DNA of 10,179 bases. Origin: an uncultured Eubacteriales bacterium. Its GTDB lineage: Bacteria > Bacillota > Clostridia > Oscillospirales > Ruminococcaceae. The DNA is taken from positions 1 through 10,179 of the forward strand of contig ONLC01000058.1 of assembly GCA_900318545.1 (NCBI GenBank), in the 5' to 3' direction. The position numbers were made by a program, and so were the translations under genes. Below the pieces are notes generated by a model. That model did no database searches and was not told where the DNA came from. It saw nothing but the letters and a program-made list of their open reading frames with translations. Below, one piece after another: positions 1 to 5,198 of this stretch (position 1 is the first letter of the stretch; each line of letters opens with the position of its first letter).

Positions 1-12
1 TGTGATAACTGA

Positions 13-207
13 ATGGTTGAAAACAAAAACGAAACTAAAATCGTAATGCTAACAATAAAAGAAGCCGCCGCGCTGGTGGACGGGCTGACGGAATACAGAG
101 TGCGTGAGCTGTGTCGGTCGGGCGAGCTGCCTTGCATCAAGGCGGGTAAGAAGTATCTGATAAACAGGGATGTGCTTATTCGTTTCTTAGGAGGCGATAC
201 GGAATGA
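13..207 (+). CDS. Excisionase-like HTH protein (Xis / helix-turn-helix 17 type)
   Basis: This 64-residue protein (53 if translation starts at the second ATG, position 46) is a small winged-helix DNA-binding protein of the excisionase type. From residue 12 it reads LTIKEAAALV..., followed by a predicted recognition helix (YRVRELCRSGELP) and a wing (CIKAGKKYLINRDVLIRFL). This is the pattern of HTH_17/Xis proteins of Tn916-like and other Firmicutes elements. In the family, Xis bends DNA near the attachment sites and steers integrase towards excision. It lies directly upstream of the integrase, which supports the role. Neither ATG has a convincing ribosome binding site, and the window starts only 12 bases upstream, so the start is uncertain. 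Its stop codon overlaps the ATG of a possible small frame (ATGA at 204-207). Confidence 0.8.
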   Translation: MVENKNETKIVMLTIKEAAALVDGLTEYRVRELCRSGELPCIKAGKKYLINRDVLIRFLGGDTE

Positions 208-311
208 TAACTTTTTGTGTTGTGAGTGGAAACTCTTTCGGATACGCTGGATATTGCAAAGAAAGTGTGGTATCCTTGTCAGTCAGGGAGGTGATAGAAT
301 GGCATATATAG
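204..311 (+). CDS. Possible 35-residue coupled small ORF between xis and int
   Basis: An ATG at 204 overlaps the xis stop (ATGA) and is preceded by GGAGG at 190-194, nine bases upstream, which is a good ribosome binding site. The frame runs 35 codons (starting MITFCVVSGN, ending REVIEWHI) to a TAG at 309-311. It therefore overlaps the integrase start at 299 by 13 bases. I recognise no family. The geometry would let ribosomes leaving xis translate this frame and end at the integrase start, coupling the two genes. It may equally be a chance frame, or a translational device in which the peptide itself is unimportant. Confidence 0.35.
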   Translation: MITFCVVSGNSFGYAGYCKESVVSLSVREVIEWHI

Positions 312-1711
312 AGCCAAGAAAAAACAAGCACGGTGAGATAATCGCCTATCGGATACGAGTCAATAAAGGCTATGACAAGAACGGCAAAAAGCTAAAGCCC
401 TACGAGCTGACTTTCAAGCCCGACCCAGATAAGACAGAGCGGCAGAATATGAAAGCCCTCAACGAAACGGCGGTCGAGTTTGAGAAGAAATGCAAGCAGG
501 GGTATATTGCAGACAGCAGACAGACATTTGCCGAGTATGCAGAATATGTTATCGCATTAAAAGAGCGTACAGGAATAAAGCGCCGTACCATTGAGGGGTA
601 CAAAAAGCTGATGCCCCGCATCAACGAAGCGATAGGTCATATGAAGCTCAAAGACATTCGCCCCCAACATCTCAATATGTTTTACGAGCAGTTATCAAAA
701 CGGAACTCCCGCCGTTATGAAAATGTGGCGACTGCAAAAGCCGACCTGAAAGCTTTAATAAAAGAGAAAAAGCTGTCACAGCAAAAGATAGCCGACAGCA
801 AAGGCATGGCAGTAAACACAGTCGCTCAGGCCTGCAAGGGCAGGAACATCAAAGAAAGCAAGGCCAGAGCGATAGCAGATGCGTTAGGGCTTCCGATAAC
901 AAAGCTCTTTGTAATCTCACACGACAGCAGTCCGCTTTCAAACAAAACGATACTTGAATACCACAGGCTTATAAACACTATCTTCAAGCAGGCCGACAAG
1001 GAGCTGCTTATCCCCTACAATCCCGCAAGCAAAGCCACACCGCCAAAGGCAGGCAAGGCAAAGATCAACTACTTTGAGATAGAAGAGCTTGAAGCCATAC
1101 AGCGTGAAGCTGAGACTCTGCCGATAAAATGGAAAACGATAATCCACCTCCTTATGGTATCAGGCTGCAGACGAGGTGAGCTGTGCGGCCTGAAATGGGA
1201 CGCTGTGGATTTCGAGAGAAGCAGGATATATATCCACCTCAATCTGCTGTACTCTCCGGAGATAGGTTTGTATGAGGACACGACCAAGACCGAATACTCC
1301 GAGCGATATGTCAAGCTGCCCGACGAGTCAATGGATATACTTCGTGAATACAAAGCCTGGTACGAAAAACGCAAAGCCGCCTACGGCGACCGCTGGCACG
1401 ACAAAGGATTCCTGTTCTTCCAGGAGAAAACGGGAAACGAGGGCGAGCCGATGTCACCCGACACAGTCACAAGATACCTTGATGAGTTCTCCGAAAAGAG
1501 AGGTCTGCCGCACATTAACCCTCACGCCTTCCGTCACACGATGGCGAGCGTTATGTGCTTTAACCGCATTGACCCCGTCAGCATCTCACGCAGATTAGGC
1601 CACTCAAAGGTCAGCACCACGACCGACTATTATTCCCATATGCTCAAAGATGCCGATGACATCTCGGCTGAGACGATCGCTGATGCGATGCTCAGACACA
1701 AGGGAGCGTAA
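299..1711 (+). CDS. int: Tyrosine site-specific integrase with an internal XRE-like HTH insertion
   Basis: This 470-residue tyrosine recombinase would catalyse integration and excision of the element. The start at 299 is chosen because GGGAGGTGAT lies just upstream; an in-frame extension to 215 has no such site. Domains in order: an AP2-like arm-binding region (about 1-68), the first part of the SAM-like core-binding domain (about 72-140), an inserted HTH-like segment (about 144-206), the rest of the core-binding domain (about 210-245), and the catalytic domain (about 255-455). The catalytic set is complete: R291 (GCRRGE), K330 (TTKTE), H409 and R412 (HAFRHT), H435 (LGHS) and the nucleophile Y445 (DYYSHM). 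The insertion has the spacing of an XRE/Cro helix-turn-helix (LSQQKIADSKGMAVNTVAQA, then IADALGLPITKLF). The gene is followed by a strong terminator and by the tRNA-Arg gene, its likely target. Confidence 0.93.
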   Translation: MAYIEPRKNKHGEIIAYRIRVNKGYDKNGKKLKPYELTFKPDPDKTERQNMKALNETAVEFEKKCKQGYIADSRQTFAEYAEYVIALKERTGIKRRTIEGYKKLMPRINEAIGHMKLKDIRPQHLNMFYEQLSKRNSRRYENVATAKADLKALIKEKKLSQQKIADSKGMAVNTVAQACKGRNIKESKARAIADALGLPITKLFVISHDSSPLSNKTILEYHRLINTIFKQADKELLIPYNPASKATPPKAGKAKINYFEIEELEAIQREAETLPIKWKTIIHLLMVSGCRRGELCGLKWDAVDFERSRIYIHLNLLYSPEIGLYEDTTKTEYSERYVKLPDESMDILREYKAWYEKRKAAYGDRWHDKGFLFFQEKTGNEGEPMSPDTVTRYLDEFSEKRGLPHINPHAFRHTMASVMCFNRIDPVSISRRLGHSKVSTTTDYYSHMLKDADDISAETIADAMLRHKGA

Positions 1712-1731
1712 TCCCCACCGACAAATATTTA

Positions 1732-1770
1732 CCGCCCGACAGAAATAATAGATCTGTCGGGCGGTTTTTT
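1732..1770 (+). terminator. Rho-independent terminator of the integrase gene
   Basis: A perfect 12-bp stem (CCGCCCGACAGA at 1732-1743 pairing with TCTGTCGGGCGG at 1753-1764) with a 9-base loop is followed at once by six T residues. It lies 20 bases after the integrase stop. Confidence 0.92.
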
Positions 1771-1844
1771 CTACATACAGCAATATAAATATTTGAAACC
1801 TCCAAAGCCCCTATCAGCGCCGTTTGCCAAGAGCCAAAACCAAA

Positions 1845-1866
1845 AATAGTGCCCTAATAGTGCCCT
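1845..1866 (+). repeat. Tandem 11-bp direct repeat, candidate integrase arm-binding sites
   Basis: AATAGTGCCCT occurs twice head to tail (1845-1855 and 1856-1866) between the integrase terminator and the tRNA 3' end. Integrases with an AP2-like N-terminal domain bind short direct repeats near the attachment core. Position and copy number fit, but the role is inferred. Confidence 0.55.
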
Positions 1867-1883
1867 GAAAGCCAAATTCCCAC

Positions 1884-1920
1884 AAAAAAACACAGCCTCC
1901 GTAAAATAGCGAAAGCTGTG
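1884..1920 (-). terminator. Probable terminator downstream of tRNA-Arg
   Basis: Read on the minus strand, CACAGC and GCTGTG (1915-1920 and 1891-1896) can pair around an 18-base interior that contains further weak pairing. Seven T residues follow after a short GT (1884-1890). It lies about 30 bases after the tRNA 3' end. If the element boundary is at the tRNA, this terminator is supplied by the element. Confidence 0.6.
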
Positions 1921-1949
1921 TATCCCCGCATCAGAGCGGTTTTGAAACG

Positions 1950-2023
1950 TGCGCCAGAAGGGACTCGAACCCCCGACCTACTGGTTCGTAGCCAGTCACT
2001 CTATCCAGCTGAGCTACTAGCGC
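1950..2023 (-). tRNA. tRNA-Arg (anticodon ACG)
   Basis: The minus strand folds as a complete cloverleaf. The acceptor stem is GCGCTAG with CTGGCGC (one G-U pair) and discriminator A at 1950. The D arm contains GCTCAGCTGGATAGAGT. The anticodon stem ACTGG/CCAGT encloses the loop CTACGAA, giving anticodon ACG, which reads CGN arginine codons after inosine modification. The T arm has GGTTCGAGTCC. CCA is not encoded. The integrase gene lies on its 3' side, so this gene is the likely integration target, and its 3' end has been kept intact by the element. Confidence 0.95.
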
Positions 2024-2039
2024 ATCAATTAACTATACT

Positions 2040-2068
2040 ATTATATCACAGCGGAGTGATAAAGTCAA
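2040..2068 (-). promoter_or_regulatory. Sigma-A promoter of tRNA-Arg
   Basis: On the minus strand TTGACT (2063-2068) and TATAAT (2040-2045) are separated by exactly 17 bp. A TG one base before the -10 makes it an extended -10. It is close to full consensus, as expected for a stable RNA gene, and lies about 17 bp upstream of the tRNA. Confidence 0.85.
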
Positions 2069-2111
2069 GTGCGATTTAACTCAAAATCGGAGCTTTTTAC
2101 AAATTATTCAT

Positions 2112-2144
2112 ATCAAAATGCCGACAGGCTTCTCACCTGTCGGC
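2112..2144 (-). terminator. Terminator of the aminotransferase gene
   Basis: GCCGACAGG (2120-2128) and CCTGTCGGC (2136-2144) form a perfect 9-bp stem with a 7-base loop. On the minus strand it is followed by ATTTTGATA. It lies 6 bases after the aminotransferase stop. The T tract is short but the stem is strong. Confidence 0.82.
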
Positions 2145-2150
2145 TTGATC

Positions 2151-3440
2151 TTATTCTGCAAGAAGCTTCTTTGCCGATGCTATCTTAACTGACAGCGCAA
2201 AAACCTTTGCTGCAAGCTCCAGCTCCTCGATAGGAGGAAGTGTCGGCGCAATTCTGATGTTTGAGTCCTCAGGGTCCTTGCCGTACGGGAAGGTAGCGCC
2301 TGCACCCGTCAGGACTACGCCTGCCTCCTTGCAAAGACGGCAGACCTCCTTAGCACAGCCCTGCATTGTGTTGAAGCTGATGAAATATCCGCCGTTAGGC
2401 TTTGTCCAGCTTGCGATCCCAAGAGGTGCTATCTCACGCTCCAGCTCGTCAAGTACGGCCTTGAACTTAGGTGCTATGATAGCTGCGTGCTTCTTCATAT
2501 GCTCTGTCACACCGTTGAAGTCTCCGAAGAACTTAACGTGTCTGAGCTGGTTGATCTTGTCAGGTCCTATCGACTGAACTGTCATCAGCGACTTTACATA
2601 GTCAATGTTAGCCTTCGATGATGCGAACACTGCCACGCCTGCACCGGGATATGTCACCTTAGAGGTCGATGCGTACATCAGTACTCTGTCCTCGTTGCCT
2701 GCCTTCTTAGCCTCATCAAGCAGGTTCAGAAGCTTATCAGGGGTGTCGCTCAGGTGGTGGATACAATATGCGTTATCCCAGAATATCCTGAAATCAGCAG
2801 CCGCAGTCTTCATTGAAGCCAGTCTCTTTACTACCTCGTCAGAATATGTGATGCCCGTCGGGTTTGCATACATAGGTACGCACCAGATACCCTTGATGCT
2901 GTCGTCCTCAGCAACAAGCTTTTCTATCATATCCATGTCCGGGCCGTTCTCGCCTGTAGGAATGTTTATCATCTCAAATCCGAACTTCTCGGTAATAAGG
3001 AAGTGTCTGTCATAGCCCGGTACAGGGCAGAGCCACTTGAGCTTCTTCTCCCTTGCCTGAACACCCCAGGGCTCAGCGCCGTTGCCTGTGCCGAATACAG
3101 TAAACTTTGCGATGTTATCATACATTATTGTAAGGCTTGAGTTTCCGAGCACCATGATCTCGTCCTCGCTTACACCCAGCATAGGCGCAAACAACTTCTT
3201 AGCCTCAGGCAGACCGTCTACAATACCGTAGTTGCGGCAGTCAGTGCCGTCCTCAGCATAGCAGTCAGCGTTTGACTTGACCGCTGTGAGCATTCCCTCA
3301 GTCAGATCGAGCTGATCTGCACCGGGCTTGCCCCTTGCCATGTTGAGCTTCAGGCCCTTAGCCTTGTAGCCGTCATATTCCTCTGTTGTCTCTTTCAGAA
3401 AAGCTTCGAGCTCGCTTTTCGACATTGCCTTTAATTCCAT
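2151..3440 (-). CDS. Class Ic-type aspartate aminotransferase, PLP-dependent
   Basis: This 429-residue fold-type I PLP enzyme most likely transfers an amino group between aspartate (or a similar amino acid) and a 2-oxoacid in the cytoplasm. Visible motifs are RGKPG (36-40), PMYANPTGITYSDEV with N193, DNAY with D222 and Y225 (PLP ring contacts), YASTSKVTYPGAG with the Schiff-base lysine K261, and NIRIAPTLPP with R396, which should bind the substrate carboxylate. The long N-terminal part and the RGKPG...NYGIVDGLPEAKKLF pattern fit the class Ic group known from Corynebacterium AspT-like enzymes better than classical AspC. The ATG at 3440 is chosen because GGAGG lies 8 bases upstream; a longer in-frame start at 3455 is a TTG overlapping that site. 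It appears monocistronic, with its own promoter and terminator. Substrate specificity is not provable here. Confidence 0.88.
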   Translation of the reverse strand: MELKAMSKSELEAFLKETTEEYDGYKAKGLKLNMARGKPGADQLDLTEGMLTAVKSNADCYAEDGTDCRNYGIVDGLPEAKKLFAPMLGVSEDEIMVLGNSSLTIMYDNIAKFTVFGTGNGAEPWGVQAREKKLKWLCPVPGYDRHFLITEKFGFEMINIPTGENGPDMDMIEKLVAEDDSIKGIWCVPMYANPTGITYSDEVVKRLASMKTAAADFRIFWDNAYCIHHLSDTPDKLLNLLDEAKKAGNEDRVLMYASTSKVTYPGAGVAVFASSKANIDYVKSLMTVQSIGPDKINQLRHVKFFGDFNGVTEHMKKHAAIIAPKFKAVLDELEREIAPLGIASWTKPNGGYFISFNTMQGCAKEVCRLCKEAGVVLTGAGATFPYGKDPEDSNIRIAPTLPPIEELELAAKVFALSVKIASAKKLLAE

Positions 3441-3448
3441 ATCCGTGT

Positions 3449-3453
3449 CCTCC
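3449..3453 (-). promoter_or_regulatory. Ribosome binding site that fixes the aminotransferase start
   Basis: A perfect GGAGG on the minus strand lies 8 bases before the ATG at 3440. It rules out the upstream in-frame TTG at 3455, which overlaps it. Confidence 0.9.
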
Positions 3454-3478
3454 AAGATTTTTCATTTTTACCTACACC

Positions 3479-3507
3479 ATTCTATACCAAAACTGCCGAT
3501 TTTGCAA
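3479..3507 (-). promoter_or_regulatory. Promoter of the aminotransferase gene
   Basis: On the minus strand TTGCAA (3502-3507) and TAGAAT (3479-3484) are separated by 17 bp, about 40 bases before the start codon. Confidence 0.6.
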
Positions 3508-3675
3508 GTGATTTTATCAAATCTTGCAAAAAATCAGAGTTTTTCACGAAAACAGGCGCTATAATATGAATAAAAAGGGCAATTTGGATAATCATCTTTC
3601 AATCTCAGCCTGTCCGTTAATTGCGGACAGTGCAGATTCCGTTCTTTGTAATATCGTTCCGACTAATATTTGCAT
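3508..3675. other. Intergenic stretch with one inverted repeat, no supported gene
   Basis: Between the aminotransferase promoter and the terminator of the peptide operon I see only an inverted repeat, CTGTCCG (3610-3616) and CGGACAG (3624-3630), with a 7-base loop and no T tract on either strand. A TATAAT at 3560-3565 on the plus strand has no fitting -35. Confidence 0.5.
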
Positions 3676-3706
3676 CAACAAAAAGAGCTGCATTAAGCAG
3701 CTCTCT
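3676..3706 (-). terminator. Terminator of the peptide and sigma-factor operon
   Basis: AGAGCTGC (3684-3691) and GCAGCTCT (3697-3704) form an 8-bp stem with a 5-base loop. On the minus strand TTTGTTG follows. It begins 6 bases after the last stop of the operon. Confidence 0.82.
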
Positions 3707-3710
3707 GAAT

Positions 3711-4040
3711 TTACTTCTTTTTGTTGTTCAGGTTATTATTGATACCTGCATTAAGCCCTGCAAGCAGACCCTGCTCTGTCAGCAGCTGGATAAGCTGTGC
3801 CTTGACGGGCAGCTCTGTCGCATATAATGCAACTCCGCCCGAAATATCGTCCAGCTCGTCATCGCTGATCTCGCCCTCGGTCACATCTATATCGTATCTT
3901 GCAGCACAGGCAACTATCGCCTCTACCTGTTCATCGCTGAGAACGCCTGTATCCGCACTTTCGTCAAGTATCTCAAGAAGCTCACCTCTTGCCTGATCGT
4001 TCTCACTGAATACCTGTGCGAACTTTTCTTCTGCACTCAT
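3711..4040 (-). CDS. Nif11-like double-glycine precursor peptide (bacteriocin/RiPP-like)
   Basis: This 109-residue precursor-like protein has a long acidic leader (1-69) ending in EISDDELDDISGG. That is the leader form cleaved after GG by C39-peptidase transporters in bacteriocin and Nif11-type RiPP systems. The leader begins MSAEEKFAQVF, similar in layout to Nif11 leaders. The C-terminal 40 residues (70-109) have a hydrophobic, probably helical stretch (PVKAQLIQLLTEQGLLAGL, with a GLLAG GxxxG-type motif) and a tail rich in Asn and Lys (NNNLNNKKK). This part lacks Cys and has only two Thr and no Ser, so lanthionine or thioether maturation is unlikely. An unmodified or otherwise modified peptide fits better. 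The ATG at 4040 follows GAGGAGG five bases upstream; an in-frame upstream extension lacks a site. It is the last gene of the operon, 19 bases after the sigma factor. Export and activity are inferred. Confidence 0.75.
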   Translation of the reverse strand: MSAEEKFAQVFSENDQARGELLEILDESADTGVLSDEQVEAIVACAARYDIDVTEGEISDDELDDISGGVALYATELPVKAQLIQLLTEQGLLAGLNAGINNNLNNKKK

Positions 4041-4059
4041 AATATGCCTCCTCTCCGCA

Positions 4060-4539
4060 CTACGCCATCTTCTCTTTAAGCTTGGCAAGTGCCTGATTAT
4101 GCTTTACCTTTACCATTCCGTAGGAAATGTTCATCATCTTCGATATTTCTGTAAGTGTAAGACCGTTAAAATATCTCAGAACAACGATATCTCTCTGCTC
4201 CTGCGGCAGCTCCTCGAGTGCCTCCGCAAGATCATCAAGCACCTTCTCGCTCTCGAAATCCGACACAGCAGCGTCCTCGGTCAGCTCAGCGGTCTGCTTC
4301 GAGGTTCTGAAAAAGTCAGTAAGAGTGTTTCTTGTGATAGTAAAAATCCATGTCGAAACGCTGCTTTTCGAGCTGTCAAAGCTGTCATACTTTGAGTACA
4401 CCTTCAAAAACACGTCCTGACACAGATCCTCTGCGTCCTCCCTCGAGGATATTCTGCTTCGGATATATGCCATGACCTTATCGTGATACTCATCATAAAG
4501 CTCTGAGCTGTCGGGTCTTCGTGAGGTAAGGGTTATCAT
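4060..4539 (-). CDS. ECF-type RNA polymerase sigma factor (sigma-70 family)
   Basis: This 159-residue protein has only the two conserved sigma domains, as in ECF sigma factors. Region 2 (about 14-80) shows DAEDLCQDVFLKVY and STWIFTITRNTLTDFFR, which bind core polymerase and the -10 element. Region 4 (about 105-157) shows LPQEQRDIVVLRYFNGLTLTEISKMMNISYGMVKVKHNQA, here split as LPQEQRDIVVLRYF and LTEISKMMNISYGMVKVKHN, which would read the -35. It should redirect RNA polymerase to a small regulon. The start ATG lies two bases after the stop of the upstream peptide gene, inside which is its ribosome binding site (AAGGA), so the two are translationally coupled. No membrane-spanning anti-sigma gene is adjacent, which is unusual. 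The neighbours are all small leader-type peptides, so it may control them or their export genes, which are not in the window. Confidence 0.9.
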   Translation of the reverse strand: MITLTSRRPDSSELYDEYHDKVMAYIRSRISSREDAEDLCQDVFLKVYSKYDSFDSSKSSVSTWIFTITRNTLTDFFRTSKQTAELTEDAAVSDFESEKVLDDLAEALEELPQEQRDIVVLRYFNGLTLTEISKMMNISYGMVKVKHNQALAKLKEKMA

Positions 4540-4541
4540 AG

Positions 4542-4739
4542 TCAGTCCTTCTTGTCTTGAACTGTCAGCCCTTTCAGCCTGCTAAGATCAGGCTCACCTG
4601 CTGCGGAAACAAGCTCCAGATCGTCCACAGAGAGCTCATCACCGTAGTAACGCTCCTGCACATCGTCTATCATTTCCGCAAGCTTTTTGTTCTCAAAAAA
4701 TCTTTGTCGGGCAAACAGTTCGGTAAGTTTATTCTCCAT
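4542..4739 (-). CDS. 65-residue peptide with leader-like LSxDDLExVSAAG motif
   Basis: I do not recognise a named family. The N-terminal half (1-32) is a charged, probably helical segment with paired aromatic residues (RFFENK, RYYGDE). Residues 36-48 read LSVDDLELVSAAG, which matches the end of class II lantibiotic and bacteriocin leaders except that GG is replaced by AA or AG, pairs also cleaved in some leaders. Only 17 residues follow (EPDLSRLKGLTVQDKKD), short and without Cys. It could be a secreted signal peptide, a degenerate precursor, or a cytoplasmic regulator of the adjacent sigma factor. The ATG at 4739 has AAAGGAG at 4750-4756; an upstream in-frame extension lacks a site and would overlap the preceding gene. 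The gene is coupled to the sigma gene by a 2-base gap. Confidence 0.65.
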   Translation of the reverse strand: MENKLTELFARQRFFENKKLAEMIDDVQERYYGDELSVDDLELVSAAGEPDLSRLKGLTVQDKKD

Positions 4740-4777
4740 TATGATACATCTCCTTTGCCGAATTTGCCTGTCAGAGC

Positions 4778-4993
4778 TCAGAGTCTTACCTGTGAGCTGT
4801 CCTTTTCCTTGCCGCGTTCCGGGCATTTTTCGTTTTCACAGACAAAAATGCCTGTACCGCCGCCTCTTCTTTCCATTCTCACAAGCCTTACCTTCTTGCC
4901 GCAGCTTCTGCAATATGCAATAAGGTTTCCGTTCTTGTCAAAAGCTCCTCCGCTAACCTGAGACAGGGTATCAAGATCCAGTATTTCACTCAT
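4778..4993 (-). CDS. 71-residue GG-leader peptide with zinc-ribbon-like cysteines
   Basis: The protein begins with a short leader, MSEILDLDTLSQVSGG. Its hydrophobic spacing (L8, L10, V13) before G15-G16 matches double-glycine bacteriocin leaders. The 55-residue remainder has CRSC (C28, C31) and CENEKC (C52, C57), giving CX2C-X20-CX4C, together with many basic residues and a glycine turn (RRGGGTG). The cysteines could bind zinc as a small ribbon or form two disulfides after export. I do not recognise a named family. The ATG at 4993 is chosen because GGAGG lies 8 bases upstream; the longer frame would start at a TTG overlapping that site. It is the first gene of the operon, behind a consensus promoter, with a 38-base gap to the next peptide gene. 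Confidence 0.7.
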   Translation of the reverse strand: MSEILDLDTLSQVSGGAFDKNGNLIAYCRSCGKKVRLVRMERRGGGTGIFVCENEKCPERGKEKDSSQVRL

Positions 4994-5001
4994 AATAATT
5001 A

Positions 5002-5006
5002 CCTCC
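5002..5006 (-). promoter_or_regulatory. Ribosome binding site of the first peptide gene
   Basis: A perfect GGAGG lies 8 bases before the ATG at 4993. It is preceded by a self-complementary A6T6 run (5007-5019) that could fold close to it. Confidence 0.85.
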
Positions 5007-5110
5007 AAAAAATTTTTTCATTAGTTAATAGGCTTCTGTATATATTTATACGAAGCAAAAAGCATAAATGGCAAAAGGAAGATCAAAAATTCCAAAAAAA
5101 TATTAAAGAC

Positions 5111-5139
5111 ATTATAACACATATTTTCACACTTGTAAA
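5111..5139 (-). promoter_or_regulatory. Promoter of the peptide and sigma-factor operon
   Basis: On the minus strand TTTACA (5134-5139) and TATAAT (5111-5116) are separated by 17 bp, with TGT before the -10 (extended form). This is a housekeeping-type promoter, so basal transcription should not need the ECF factor. It leaves an untranslated leader of about 110 bases before the ATG at 4993. Confidence 0.85.
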
Positions 5140-5149
5140 GTAGAGAAAA

Positions 5150-5193
5150 AAGATTTTTACAAGCAGAAGCTCCCTCAAAAGAGGGAGCTTCTG
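5150..5193 (-). terminator. Terminator of the yfhO-nudix operon
   Basis: CAGAAGCTCCCTC (5164-5176) and GAGGGAGCTTCTG (5181-5193) form a perfect 13-bp stem with a 4-base loop, 5 bases after the NUDIX stop. On the minus strand the following sequence is U-rich but interrupted (CTTGTAAAAATCTTTTTT). It ends just upstream of the -35 of the next operon. Confidence 0.82.
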
Positions 5194-5198
5194 TGATC

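Larger units (their letters stand above)
1..1950. mobile_element. Right-hand end of an integrated element (ICE, prophage or island), partial
   Basis: An excisionase-like gene and a tyrosine integrase lie together, followed by an attachment-like region that ends at the 3' end of a tRNA-Arg gene. This xis-int-att-tRNA order is the usual end of a site-specific integrative element. The left part, with its cargo and second attachment site, is outside the window, so the element type cannot be told. The right boundary near 1950 is inferred from the tRNA 3' end; no duplicated core site can be seen here. Confidence 0.7.

Noticed and set aside
2605..3015. Long plus-strand open frames (also 2257-2577) opposite the aminotransferase
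   Set aside because: They are antisense to a gene with complete PLP-enzyme motifs and have no family pattern or ribosome binding site.
3524..3742. Plus-strand frame with a TATAAT near an internal ATG at 3566
   Set aside because: There is no fitting -35 or ribosome binding site, the TATAAT touches the ATG, and the frame runs through the operon terminator into the opposite gene.
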